The translations under genes and the position numbers were made by a program. From Calditerrivibrio nitroreducens DSM 19672 (GTDB taxonomy: Bacteria > Chrysiogenota > Deferribacteres > Deferribacterales > Calditerrivibrionaceae): DNA of 64,000 bases. Of the stretch, positions 36,047 through 44,138 are shown in pieces. How positions within the stretch are numbered: the stretch's first letter is position 1; the number at the start of each line of letters is the position of its first letter. The stretch is from assembly GCF_000183405.1 (NCBI RefSeq), contig NC_014758.1:1839001-1903000 (forward strand), given 5' to 3'. The notes under the pieces are model-generated. The model saw only the letters and a program-made list of their open reading frames with translations, had not been told where the DNA came from and ran no database searches.

Positions 36047-36550
36047 CTATTTCTTTAAAAAATTAAGTACATCAGCATAGTCCGGCTCACTTGTGATCTC
36101 TGGAACAAGCTGTTTGTAAACTACTTTGCCATTTGTATCCACAACAAAGATCGCCCTCGCCAGAAGCCCTGTAAGGGGGCCTTCATCAATTAAAATACCA
36201 TAGGATATCCCAAATCTTTTGTTTCTAAAGTCTGACCCAACAGCTATATTTACCCCTTCAGTGGTACAGAACCTTTTTGCAGCAAATGGCAGATCCATAG
36301 ATATGATTGTGGTATCTACATTTTCAAGCTTTGCCACCTCTTCGTTAAACCTTCTGGCCTCTGTGGCACATACAGGGGTATCCAGTGAAGGAACTGCTAT
36401 CAGCAGTTGAAACTTATCCTTTTTCCCTCCAACTGTTTTTTCAGATAGATCTGATAAAACTACTTTACATTCAGGCGCAAAATCGCCCACGGATACAATA
36501 TCCCCGGTCAACTTAACATCATTACCTTTCAACTTCACCGTCAAAGCCAT
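36047..36550 (-). CDS. tpx: Thiol peroxidase Tpx (atypical 2-Cys peroxiredoxin)
   Basis: Reduces peroxides with thioredoxin. The 167-residue protein has the peroxidatic Cys61 in SLDTPVCATEARRF and the resolving Cys95 in KRFCTTEGV, the same positions as in E. coli Tpx. GGAGGAA precedes the ATG. It follows the ferredoxin-domain gene by 47 bases on the same strand and faces dapB across a terminator. Confidence 0.97.
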   Translation of the reverse strand: MALTVKLKGNDVKLTGDIVSVGDFAPECKVVLSDLSEKTVGGKKDKFQLLIAVPSLDTPVCATEARRFNEEVAKLENVDTTIISMDLPFAAKRFCTTEGVNIAVGSDFRNKRFGISYGILIDEGPLTGLLARAIFVVDTNGKVVYKQLVPEITSEPDYADVLNFLKK

Positions 36551-36597
36551 ATTTTTCCTCCTTATATTTATACTTGCTACATTAACAAATAACGGAA

Positions 36598-38304
36598 TTA
36601 AAAAAACTCTTTCTCGAAAACTCTACTAATAGAATTATAATCTTCATTTTTATAAAGTTCAACAAATCCGAACTCTTCACCAAAACTCTTATTTACAAAA
36701 TCAGGAATATTTTTATATCCAAAAAGCTTTATGCAGTGAACGGCTGGATCCCCAAACTGATGTTTACATTTTTTAGCAAACTTACCTGGTATAACGCCCA
36801 TATTCAAAAACTCGTTTATAAGAACCTCTAAAGGTGCAAGAGTGTGAAAAGTAAGCGATTCTATCTTGCCGCAGCTCTTTTCCACAAAGTTACAGAGACT
36901 ATTTATAAACACCCTTAAATAATTGAGACTATCAAGTTCCTTCTGGCTTATGTAAATATTAACTTCTTTACTTCTATAAATATTAAATAATTTTTGTTCA
37001 TTCCGATAACTTAGCTTCACAAGAAGTTCCAGAGGTATCTTATCCATCAATTCATTTCTGCTTTTAAGTGTAAGCTTATTATCCACAATTCCCATTGCCT
37101 TTAAATTGGATACCACTTTCATAAAAGCAGTTAGCAACATCGAATCAGGACTGAGAAGCTTATCTTTGGTTATTATTTCAGATAGATCTGCACTGACATC
37201 GATTATAGGATTCTTACCAACATTCAAAAACTCAGATATCCTTATATCTTCCACCACATAATTTGCGTTTAAATGTATCAGCTTACCACTGGAGCAGAAA
37301 AAACAGTTAGCAAGGTTGTCTAGTGGAATATTAAGTGTCCCGTCCTTGAAATTTGTAATCAAACGGAAAAAAGATAAAAGGTCTTTTGGTTGTTTGTTTG
37401 GTGCAATATACTCACACACTATACCATTTATATCCACCTGTTTGTAATTTATCAGATTTAGTAATATATCGCCATCGTTGCTAATTTTATCGTCAACCAA
37501 CAATATCCTTTCTATATTCTTAGCATTTGTGCTGTTGTATATAAAATCTATTAAGCTGTTTTGCTTTAATAAGGTATCAATCTTTTCACCTGTTTTAGTA
37601 AATCCTTCCCCCGATACATTATCTATGCTTGGGGAATAGTTGAAATATTTTATCCCCTGTGGATACTGTATTAATATAATCCCTTCAACAGGATCATAAA
37701 TATCTTCAACTTTTTTTATTTCAGTAACTTTCTCTTCGGAGAATCTTGAGTTATCATCCGTAGAATCACCAACTTCCTGTTTCTTTCTGGGGGTTACTTT
37801 GATAACCTGTGGTTTTATAAGCTCTTCTAAAATAATATTTTCGTCATTGTTTTCAATAATTTTCTCTGCTGATTGCTGACTAAATTCCGATTCGTTTTTT
37901 TCCTGTCCAACTTCCGAAGGTCTACTACTAATAGATTTTACTACTGATCCCTTCTTCTTTACAGCAACAATATCACCATCCAGATCAGTATTCTTTTGAA
38001 ACTCCGAAGTATCAACCACAATATCAGATTTCACATCGTACTGACAAGCAAGTCTGAATCCAGCATCAATACTGATTGGAGCAAGTATTATTGTATCTTT
38101 TTTGGAAGGTTTATTTATCGGTTTACCATCTGCAGAGGTTATGCGTACCTTACATTTACCACACTGCCCACTTCCTTTGCATAATGAAGGGACTGCAACA
38201 TTATTTTCTATAAGGATACTATACAGATTTGTACCCGATTTCACTTCTACGGTAATGTTTAGATTTTTGATAATCACTTTACATTTGCGACTTCCAAAAA
38301 ACAT
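36598..38304 (-). CDS. [2Fe-2S] ferredoxin-domain protein with degenerate RACE/DUF4445-like C-terminus
   Basis: 568-residue cytoplasmic protein. Residues 5-95 form a plant-type [2Fe-2S] domain with Cys42, Cys48, Cys51 and Cys87. Residues 95-215 are a charged, probably disordered linker. The remainder follows the outline of the reductive activators of corrinoid enzymes (RACE, DUF4445): a segment ending IYISQKELDSLNYLRVFINSL in the place of the conserved Q-K-D...KAAI helix, and VIPGKFAKKCKHQFGDPAV near the end. But the ASKHA nucleotide-binding glycine motifs are not recognisable, so it is probably not an ATPase. Last gene of the amino-acid ABC operon; no corrinoid or methyltransferase gene nearby. 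Function unknown. Confidence 0.6.
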   Translation of the reverse strand: MFFGSRKCKVIIKNLNITVEVKSGTNLYSILIENNVAVPSLCKGSGQCGKCKVRITSADGKPINKPSKKDTIILAPISIDAGFRLACQYDVKSDIVVDTSEFQKNTDLDGDIVAVKKKGSVVKSISSRPSEVGQEKNESEFSQQSAEKIIENNDENIILEELIKPQVIKVTPRKKQEVGDSTDDNSRFSEEKVTEIKKVEDIYDPVEGIILIQYPQGIKYFNYSPSIDNVSGEGFTKTGEKIDTLLKQNSLIDFIYNSTNAKNIERILLVDDKISNDGDILLNLINYKQVDINGIVCEYIAPNKQPKDLLSFFRLITNFKDGTLNIPLDNLANCFFCSSGKLIHLNANYVVEDIRISEFLNVGKNPIIDVSADLSEIITKDKLLSPDSMLLTAFMKVVSNLKAMGIVDNKLTLKSRNELMDKIPLELLVKLSYRNEQKLFNIYRSKEVNIYISQKELDSLNYLRVFINSLCNFVEKSCGKIESLTFHTLAPLEVLINEFLNMGVIPGKFAKKCKHQFGDPAVHCIKLFGYKNIPDFVNKSFGEEFGFVELYKNEDYNSISRVFEKEFF

Positions 38305-38306
38305 AG

Positions 38307-39050
38307 CTATAGTATCTGCCCCAAAAATTGCTTTAATCTTTCATTCTTAGGGTTACTGAAAATCTCTTCCGGTTTCCCCATTTCTACGATATTCCCTTCA
38401 TCCATAAATACTATTCTATCAGATACTTCCCTTGCAAACCCCATTTCGTGGGTAACCACTACCATTGTCATGCCGTCTTTAGCAAGGGTCTTCATTACAT
38501 CCAAAACCTCGCCTATCATCTCCGGATCAAGGGCACTTGTTGGTTCATCAAAGAGCATTATTTTTGGCTTCATTGCTAAGGCCCTTGCTATCGCCACCCT
38601 TTGTTGCTGCCCTCCAGACAACTGAGATGGGTAACTTCCGCCTCTATCCCCTAAACCCACTCTATCTAATAATTTTTGAGCTATCTCCTCAGCTTCCTCT
38701 TTACTCATTTTTTTTACAACACGTGGAGCAAGTGTGATATTCTCCATAGCCGTCAGATGTGGGAAGAGATTAAATTGTTGGAATACCATCCCAACCTCTT
38801 CCCTTATTTTATTTATATTCGTTTTATTGTGTGTTAATTCTATACCGTCTATAGTGATTTTGCCTTCATTTATGGTTTCCAGGTGGTTTAAAGTGCGTAA
38901 AAAAGTAGACTTACCAGATCCGCTCGGTCCTATAATTACTACAACTTCCCCCTGATAGATATCGAGGGAAACCCCTTTTAGTGCCCTTACACCATTGTGA
39001 TAAACTTTCACAACATTTTCAGCTTTTATGATTACATTTCCACTAATCAC
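38307..39050 (-). CDS. glnQ: Polar amino-acid ABC transporter ATPase (GlnQ type)
   Basis: ATP-binding subunit of a PAAT-family importer, 247 residues. Walker [11 protein letters not shown]-loop [16 protein letters not shown], signature [15 protein letters not shown] and Walker [14 protein letters not shown] are all intact. The start seems to be GTG at 39050, overlapping the permease gene by eight bases; no better start exists nearby. The stop is two bases before the ferredoxin-domain gene. Confidence 0.95.
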   Translation of the reverse strand: MISGNVIIKAENVVKVYHNGVRALKGVSLDIYQGEVVVIIGPSGSGKSTFLRTLNHLETINEGKITIDGIELTHNKTNINKIREEVGMVFQQFNLFPHLTAMENITLAPRVVKKMSKEEAEEIAQKLLDRVGLGDRGGSYPSQLSGGQQQRVAIARALAMKPKIMLFDEPTSALDPEMIGEVLDVMKTLAKDGMTMVVVTHEMGFAREVSDRIVFMDEGNIVEMGKPEEIFSNPKNERLKQFLGQIL

Positions 39051-39990
39051 TTGCAGCCAATCTCCTTTCTAAAATTTGTACTAAAAATGACAATCCTGAT
39101 GTTAATACGAGATACATCACAGCTACCACAAACCATACCTCAAAAGGGCTGAAGGTGGAAGAAACGATCTCTCTACCAGCTTTTGTAAGATCGGTTATCG
39201 ATATCACTGATACGAGTGAAGAATCCTTTATAAGGGATATAAACTGACCAGCCATAGGAGGTAGTGTTCGTTTGATAGCCTGAGGTAAGATAACATATCT
39301 CATAGCTTGAAAATAGTTCATACCAAGGCTTCTGGAGGCCTCCATCTGCCCCTTTGGAATAGATTGTATTCCAGCTCTTACAATCTCAGCAATATATGCA
39401 CCTGCAAAAATAGCAAGAGCAGCAATACCTGACGTTATCCTATCAAGCTTAAACACCGTACCTATAAAAAAATAAAATATGAAAATCTGAACGAGTAATG
39501 GGGTACCCCTTATCAGCTCTACGTAGGTAACAGCAAGTTTTTTCAAAGCCACATTGGAGGAAATTCTACACAACCCTGTCACGATACCAATTACAATTGC
39601 TATAAGAATAGATACAAAAGAGATATACAGTGTATTCCATAGCCCGACGGTAAGGGGACCAACTTTGTAGCTTTTTTTGAATGCCACCAGATCACCTTCA
39701 TATACATCTGTATTGGAGGTAAGATTTGTGTCATCATAGTCATCAATTCTGAGTGTTTTAGAACCATCTTTACTTTTTAAAACTATTGTTTTGTTTTCAA
39801 AAGTGAGGACACCTTCAAAAGGTGCCCTTATCTCCACATTCTCTTTACTGATTATATATGCCGGGATCCTTTCCCATCGCCATATATAATCAACTTTTTT
39901 AGTCGAGTAGTAAACAAAATATACTATCGACCCAATTATTAAAATAAATACCAGATTCCAAAAGAGATTTTTTGTATCTAATTTAAACAT
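39043..39990 (-). CDS. Polar amino-acid ABC transporter permease with extra periplasmic beta domain
   Basis: Inner-membrane permease of 315 residues. After the first transmembrane helix ([19 protein letters not shown]) comes a periplasmic region of about 80 residues ([11 protein letters not shown] to [13 protein letters not shown]) before the canonical transport core ([50 protein letters not shown] with the EAA loop). Such inserted N-domains occur in a known subgroup of glutamine/arginine permeases. It follows the binding-protein gene after 18 bases. Confidence 0.93.
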   Translation of the reverse strand: MFKLDTKNLFWNLVFILIIGSIVYFVYYSTKKVDYIWRWERIPAYIISKENVEIRAPFEGVLTFENKTIVLKSKDGSKTLRIDDYDDTNLTSNTDVYEGDLVAFKKSYKVGPLTVGLWNTLYISFVSILIAIVIGIVTGLCRISSNVALKKLAVTYVELIRGTPLLVQIFIFYFFIGTVFKLDRITSGIAALAIFAGAYIAEIVRAGIQSIPKGQMEASRSLGMNYFQAMRYVILPQAIKRTLPPMAGQFISLIKDSSLVSVISITDLTKAGREIVSSTFSPFEVWFVVAVMYLVLTSGLSFLVQILERRLAASD

Positions 39991-40008
39991 TTTCTACCGG
40001 TTATCTCC

Positions 40009-40815
40009 TTACTGAACTTCTTTTAACCAATCAGTACTCTTAAACCATTTGTTGTAAATAGCATCGTATCTACCATCACCTTTTATTATCATCAAAAAGT
40101 TATTGAGCCAGTTGAGGAAATCTGGATCCCCTTTATTTATTGCCCATGCTAGAGGCTCATAAGTAAAAGGTTTGTCAAGAAAAACAAGCTTATTTTTATT
40201 CTGGGCATAAAATATCGCATTGTAAGGAAGATCGTATACAAATGCATCCGCCTTACCGTTTATAACTTCCATGGCAGCTTCCTGTTCTGTCTCAAATAAT
40301 CTGAGTTTAGCTTTTGGCATCAGTTTTTTAGTGGCAAAATCTGCTGTCACACCAAGCTTGGTAACCACAGTGTATTTAGGATCATTGAGATCTTTATAGC
40401 TTTTTATCTTACCTGCAAGATCTTTTCTAATAAGTATAGTCTGACCAACAATAATATAAGGATCTGCAAAATTCACCTGCATATTTCTCTGAGGGGTAAT
40501 CGTCATCCCAGACATAATGATATCAAACTTATTTGTGAGAAGAGCGGGAATAATACCGTCCCATGCAGTATTCACAAGAGTAAGTTTAACTCCAAGCTCT
40601 TTTGCCATCTCTTTTGCTATATCCACATCAAATCCAATAATGTTACCTTTCTTGTCCTTTAACTCAAATGGCATGTAACCTGCCTCAAGCCCTACTCTTA
40701 ACTCTTTTCTTTTGATAATCGAGTTTAAAGTGGATTTTTCCCAAACTGTCATATCAGCAGCAAACAAGGAAGCAACAAAAAGCAAACTGAAAATTACAAA
40801 AAGCAATTTTTTCAT
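40009..40815 (-). CDS. Polar amino-acid ABC transporter substrate-binding protein
   Basis: Periplasmic family-3 solute-binding protein of 268 residues. A signal peptide (MKKLLFVIFSLLFVASLFAA) is followed by ELRVGLEAGYMPFELKDKKG, IGFDVDIAKEMAKELG and MSGMTITPQRNMQVNFADPY, the polar-amino-acid pattern with the ligand-carboxylate Arg in TPQR. Ligand not identified. AACCTCC upstream gives a strong ribosome binding site. No cysteine at the cleavage site, so it is not a lipoprotein. Confidence 0.93.
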   Translation of the reverse strand: MKKLLFVIFSLLFVASLFAADMTVWEKSTLNSIIKRKELRVGLEAGYMPFELKDKKGNIIGFDVDIAKEMAKELGVKLTLVNTAWDGIIPALLTNKFDIIMSGMTITPQRNMQVNFADPYIIVGQTILIRKDLAGKIKSYKDLNDPKYTVVTKLGVTADFATKKLMPKAKLRLFETEQEAAMEVINGKADAFVYDLPYNAIFYAQNKNKLVFLDKPFTYEPLAWAINKGDPDFLNWLNNFLMIIKGDGRYDAIYNKWFKSTDWLKEVQ

Positions 40816-40836
40816 AAAGCAACCTCCATATTGTGT

Positions 40837-41016
40837 TTAATATGATTTACCTTCATCCAGAAGCTCATTGATTACCATCTGGGTTCCACATTCAGGGCAT
40901 TTTGGGATATCCTCTTTTGGGATATAAATAATTGAGAGATAACCACACTTAGGGCATTTAACCTCAATAGCTTCATATCTCTCCACTTTCCCTTTTCCTT
41001 TATCCTGCTGACCCAT
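40837..41016 (-). CDS. Small zinc-ribbon protein
   Basis: 59-residue protein beginning MGQQDKGKGKVERYEAI with two CxxC knuckles (KCPKCGYLS and KCPECGTQM) separated by about 15 residues, a rubredoxin/zinc-ribbon pattern. AGGAG stands seven bases before ATG 41016. It lies 21 bases upstream of the substrate-binding-protein gene on the same strand and may share its transcript. It was found by translating the gap. Function unknown; might bind zinc or RNA. Confidence 0.75.
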   Translation of the reverse strand: MGQQDKGKGKVERYEAIEVKCPKCGYLSIIYIPKEDIPKCPECGTQMVINELLDEGKSY

Positions 41017-41107
41017 AGACGCTCCTGCTTTTTATCAAACCTTATTACAATTAAATGAATATTTCAAGAAAAACTTTACTACCATCCCCCCCCATTTTCT
41101 GCACCAC

Positions 41108-41352
41108 TAAAATAAGTTCAAGGTTCAAGGTTCAATGTTCAAGGTTCAATGTTCTACGTTCAATGTTCAAGGTTCAATGTTCAATGTTTAATGTTCTACG
41201 TTCAATGTTCAACGTTAAATGTTTAATGTTCTACGTTCAATGTTATATGTTTTAACGTTAACACGTTTTAACGTTAACACGTTTCAACGTTTCAACGTTC
41301 TAACGTTCTAACGTTCTAACGTTTCAACGTTTCAACTTTCCAAAGTTTTAAC
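41108..41352 (+). repeat. Tandem GTTCNAN array (7-base then 8-base units), copy 2
   Basis: Leader TAAAATAA (41108-41115), then 19 exact heptamers (41116-41248), mostly GTTCAAT, GTTCAAG and GTTCTAC, followed without a break by 13 octamers (41249-41352), mostly GTTTCAAC, GTTCTAAC, GTTTTAAC and GTTAACAC. All but the twelfth octamer (TTTCCAAA) begin GTT. GTTCTAC recurs at units 6, 12 and 17, a higher-order repeat. The leader and first units equal copy 1 at 33.3 kb in opposite chromosomal orientation. There are no unique spacers. Confidence 0.92.
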
Positions 41353-41382
41353 GCTCCATGTTTGCACATAGTTGCATCATCA

Positions 41383-41404
41383 GGGCAGACACACAGGTCT
41401 GCCC
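41383..41404. repeat. REP-like perfect inverted repeat
   Basis: GGGCAGAC (41383-41390), six-base loop ACACAG, GTCTGCCC (41397-41404), then CTAC. An eight-base perfect GC stem in an AT-rich setting with the look of widely distributed REP hairpins of the GGGCAGAC..GTCTGCCCCTAC type. No T run follows on either strand, so it is not an ordinary terminator, although it sits downstream of the CBS-ACT gene and might protect the mRNA end. Confidence 0.6.
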
Positions 41405-41500
41405 CTACTTTTCTTCCTTATAAAATTATCATGATGCTTTTTCAAATATAACTTGTTGATAATACTTAATTAAATCATAAGAATGGAGTAATGGAACCTC

Positions 41501-42169
41501 TTACACTTCCGTCTTACCCGTCATATACATAAAGCTTGATATGTTATACCCCAGAGACTTAAGCTCCTCCACTGAACTTTTTATCTTATCATCTTCACCG
41601 CTTATCCTGATAACCACATCCCTCTTAGACTGGTCTTTTAAAAAGAAAGTTGCAAGACTGACAATATTTAGATCGTGCTGTTTTATTATTTTTGCCATTT
41701 CAGCAATAGCACCAGGCCTATCATCCAGTACTATACTTATCCTCGCCCCTGGAATCCTCATCCCCATAGCTTCCACAAACACATCAAAGACATCTATTGC
41801 CGTTATTATCCCCACAAGCTCACCTTTTTCATCCACCACAGGCAAACCACCGATCCTTTTATCCCTTAGTATGAGAGCCGCTTTTTCTATCGGATCATCC
41901 GGAGCAACATTAATTGGGTTTTTGGTCATCACATCTTTTACCAATGTATCCGCAAGGATGTTGTGCATCTCATAAATGTCAAGTGTACTTGCCTTTGAGG
42001 GGGAGAATGTTTTTATATCCTTTTCAGTAATGATTCCAAGCAACTTTTTCCCTTTTGCAACCGGAATTCTCCTGAGCTTATTCTCCCTCATGACGTGAAG
42101 AGCATCCAAAACTGTATCATCAGGTTCGATCGTGATTAATTCTGTAGTCATCCAATCTTTTACAAGCAT
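41501..42169 (-). CDS. CBS-pair plus ACT domain protein (AcuB-like)
   Basis: 222-residue ligand-sensing protein: two CBS domains (residues 1-140: VKDWMTTELITIEPDDTV, GIITEKDI; VKDVMTKNPINVAPDDPIEKA, GIITAIDVFDVF) and a C-terminal ACT domain (RISIVLDDRPGAIAEMAKII, about 148-215). Domain order as in AcuB. Probably binds adenine nucleotide and an amino acid; partner unknown. AGAGGTG precedes the ATG. Last gene of the Liv/ligase operon, 15 bases after the PaaK-like gene. Confidence 0.87.
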   Translation of the reverse strand: MLVKDWMTTELITIEPDDTVLDALHVMRENKLRRIPVAKGKKLLGIITEKDIKTFSPSKASTLDIYEMHNILADTLVKDVMTKNPINVAPDDPIEKAALILRDKRIGGLPVVDEKGELVGIITAIDVFDVFVEAMGMRIPGARISIVLDDRPGAIAEMAKIIKQHDLNIVSLATFFLKDQSKRDVVIRISGEDDKIKSSVEELKSLGYNISSFMYMTGKTEV

Positions 42170-42184
42170 CTTACACCTCTTATG

Positions 42185-43315
42185 CTATTCTTTGCCCCAG
42201 TTAGTTCTTTTATCGACAATTTCAATCTTTTCGATTGAATCTATAATCTTTATCCCCCCAACCGAAAGTCCAAATTTACTTTTAAAATGTTCCTTTAAAT
42301 TATCTATATTTTTATCCACCTGTAATAGTATTATATCATTTTTTTCCATATTATCAACAATCAACCTAATTCTTGCACCAAGTTCATTACAAAAATCTTC
42401 AAACTGCCAGAAATGTATGAATACCCCTTTTACCTTCACTGATGAATCGACTCTCCCAAAAACCCCTTTCAAAAATCGATTTTCATAAGATACGATGTCT
42501 CCTGTGGCAAATCTTATAAAAGGAAGCTTGTCGTTTAGGAATGTTAAAACAAGTTCACCATAACAATTTAGTTCGGCAACTTCTTCACCACCTGGATCTA
42601 TATGCTCCACAAAAATGGCATCTGTATCAACCTGCATGTACTTTTCACCTTTAACCTCAGTAGCTATCATCCCCACTTCAGCTACACCATAACCCTGATA
42701 AGCATCTATGCCAAACTCTTTTTTAATATAAATTCTGTCATCCTCAGTCATCTTTTCCGCTATAAGGTATGCTTTTTTCAGGCTTCTTTTTTTTGTCTGA
42801 TCTGCAACCTTGATTAAAAAACTCTTTGTTCCTATAAAAGCTGTAGCAGAAAAGGTATCCACAAACTCTGCTGCTTTTTTGGAATCTGTTGGTCCAAGAG
42901 GAAAAACTGGTATATTCAAATATCTACACGCCTCATCAAACATTTCACCAGCCGGTGTTATGGAATATCCAAAGCTGTTAACCACGATGTCACTCTCATC
43001 AAAACCCACCGCTTTTAAGCCTTTATAAAATCTATAATGCTCAAAGTCTAATATTTTTACATTATTAATCGGACCTGGAGATTGGAAGTATTTTATAGGT
43101 TTTACATTTATAAGATTTCCAAAAGGTGGATTATTTTGTTGAATCTTTGAGTATTCCGACTTCCTTAAAATGGGAAGTTTCCTGAAATCATCATAAGATT
43201 CAACATTAAAAATGCCTGAATACCTATTTTTTAAAAAATCCCTCAAAGGCGGATTGGTGTCATAAATCTTTTTTAAAAGTGATATTACAGCTCCAAAATC
43301 CCCTAAGAAAGCCAT
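42185..43315 (-). CDS. PaaK-like (phenylacetate-CoA ligase family) protein lacking the ATP P-loop
   Basis: 376-residue protein of the adenylate-forming superfamily. It shows the PaaK-type start, YQGYGVAEVGMIATE (the Y-GxxE motif), LPFIRFATGDIV (the TGD motif with Asp) and GRVDSSVKVKGVFI (hinge region), but in the place of the serine/threonine/glycine P-loop of PaaK (SSGTTGxP) is FQSPGPINNVK. Shorter than PaaK (about 430). It may be an adenylating enzyme with altered nucleotide use or a non-catalytic homologue. Overlaps livF by 13 bases. Confidence 0.72.
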   Translation of the reverse strand: MAFLGDFGAVISLLKKIYDTNPPLRDFLKNRYSGIFNVESYDDFRKLPILRKSEYSKIQQNNPPFGNLINVKPIKYFQSPGPINNVKILDFEHYRFYKGLKAVGFDESDIVVNSFGYSITPAGEMFDEACRYLNIPVFPLGPTDSKKAAEFVDTFSATAFIGTKSFLIKVADQTKKRSLKKAYLIAEKMTEDDRIYIKKEFGIDAYQGYGVAEVGMIATEVKGEKYMQVDTDAIFVEHIDPGGEEVAELNCYGELVLTFLNDKLPFIRFATGDIVSYENRFLKGVFGRVDSSVKVKGVFIHFWQFEDFCNELGARIRLIVDNMEKNDIILLQVDKNIDNLKEHFKSKFGLSVGGIKIIDSIEKIEIVDKRTNWGKE

Positions 43316-44088
43316 CTCTTTCTTCTCCTGTAATGTTTCACATCCCTGAAACTTTTCTTACCTGAAGAAACTCCCAGATAAAACTCTTTCACGTCATCAT
43401 TCGCTAAAAGATAATCTCTGTCACCATCAAGAACTATCCTGCCATTCTCCATGATATATCCCCTATGGGATACAGAAAGAGCCATATTGGCATTCTGCTC
43501 CACCAACAATATGGTGGTCTTTTCTATTTCGTTTAGCTGTTTTATAATCTTAAAGATCTCTTTAACTAGAAGTGGACTCAGACCAAGGGAAGGCTCATCC
43601 ATCAATATAAGTTTCGGTTTAGCCATTAGAGCTCTTCCGATGGCAAGCATCTGCTGTTCTCCACCACTCATGTATCCCGCCAGCTGTTTTCTTCTTTCCT
43701 TCAACCTTGGGAAATATGTATAAACCTTTTCGATACCCTGGGCTATCTCCCCCTTTGTTCTTATGTATCCACCAGCGATAAGGTTTTCCTCAACAGTCAA
43801 ATCCTTAAAAACCCTTCTGCCCTCCATAACCTGAAATATCCCCATTTTCACTATTTCAGCGGCATCTTTTCTGTCTATCCTCGTACCCATAAAGAGTATC
43901 TCCCCATCGGTGATATCTCCGTTGTCCGGCCTTAACAGACCTGATATGGCTTTGAGGGTGGTAGTCTTACCAGCACCATTTGACCCCAGCAAACATACAA
44001 TATTCCCCTCCTGAACTTCCAGAGATAACCCTTTTAAAACAAGTATCACATCATTATAAACCACTTCAATATTTTTTATACTAAGCAT
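43303..44088 (-). CDS. livF: Branched-chain-type ABC transporter ATPase LivF
   Basis: ATPase of a HAAT-family importer, 261 residues. Walker A GSNGAGKTT, signature MSGGEQQMLAIGRALM and Walker B LILMDEPSLGLSP are normal. The charged tail after residue 238 (SSGKKSFRDVKHYRRRKRW) is a small extension. It lies after a hairpin downstream of livK. Confidence 0.95.
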   Translation of the reverse strand: MLSIKNIEVVYNDVILVLKGLSLEVQEGNIVCLLGSNGAGKTTTLKAISGLLRPDNGDITDGEILFMGTRIDRKDAAEIVKMGIFQVMEGRRVFKDLTVEENLIAGGYIRTKGEIAQGIEKVYTYFPRLKERRKQLAGYMSGGEQQMLAIGRALMAKPKLILMDEPSLGLSPLLVKEIFKIIKQLNEIEKTTILLVEQNANMALSVSHRGYIMENGRIVLDGDRDYLLANDDVKEFYLGVSSGKKSFRDVKHYRRRKRWLS

Positions 44089-44113
44089 TTATCACCCTTA
44101 TAAATTATAAAAG

Positions 44114-44131
44114 AGGGGGATTATACCCCCT
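44114..44131 (-). terminator. Intercistronic hairpin between livK and livF
   Basis: On the minus strand AGGGGG, loop TATAAT, CCCCCT, followed by CTTTTATAATTTATAA. The six-base stem lies just after the binding-protein stop. Such elements commonly attenuate downstream genes or stabilise the 3' end so that the binding protein is made in excess. The U run is imperfect. Confidence 0.55.
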
Positions 44132-44138
44132 TATATTT

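Larger units (their letters stand above)
41017..41500. other. Gene-free interval holding a repeat array and a hairpin
   Basis: The only stretch above 300 bases without a gene. Contents: an eight-C run at about 41086-41093, the leader and heptamer/octamer array (41108-41352), a GC-rich inverted repeat (41383-41404), then about 95 bases of AT-rich sequence before the CBS-ACT gene stop. Apart from an array-derived frame at 41055-41255, which is not a gene, I see no coding sequence or RNA gene. Confidence 0.8.

Noticed and set aside
41055-41255. 66-residue open frame with repeated CSRFNV-type peptide
   Set aside because: It is the translation of the tandem array; repeated units give an open frame by chance, with no ribosome binding site or homology.
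41108-41352. Possible CRISPR array
   Set aside because: The units are 7 and 8 bases in direct contact with no unique spacers, and no cas genes are near.
41383-41404. Terminator for the CBS-ACT operon
   Set aside because: The stem is strong, but no U run follows on the minus strand and the distance from the stop is about 100 bases; classed as REP-like instead.
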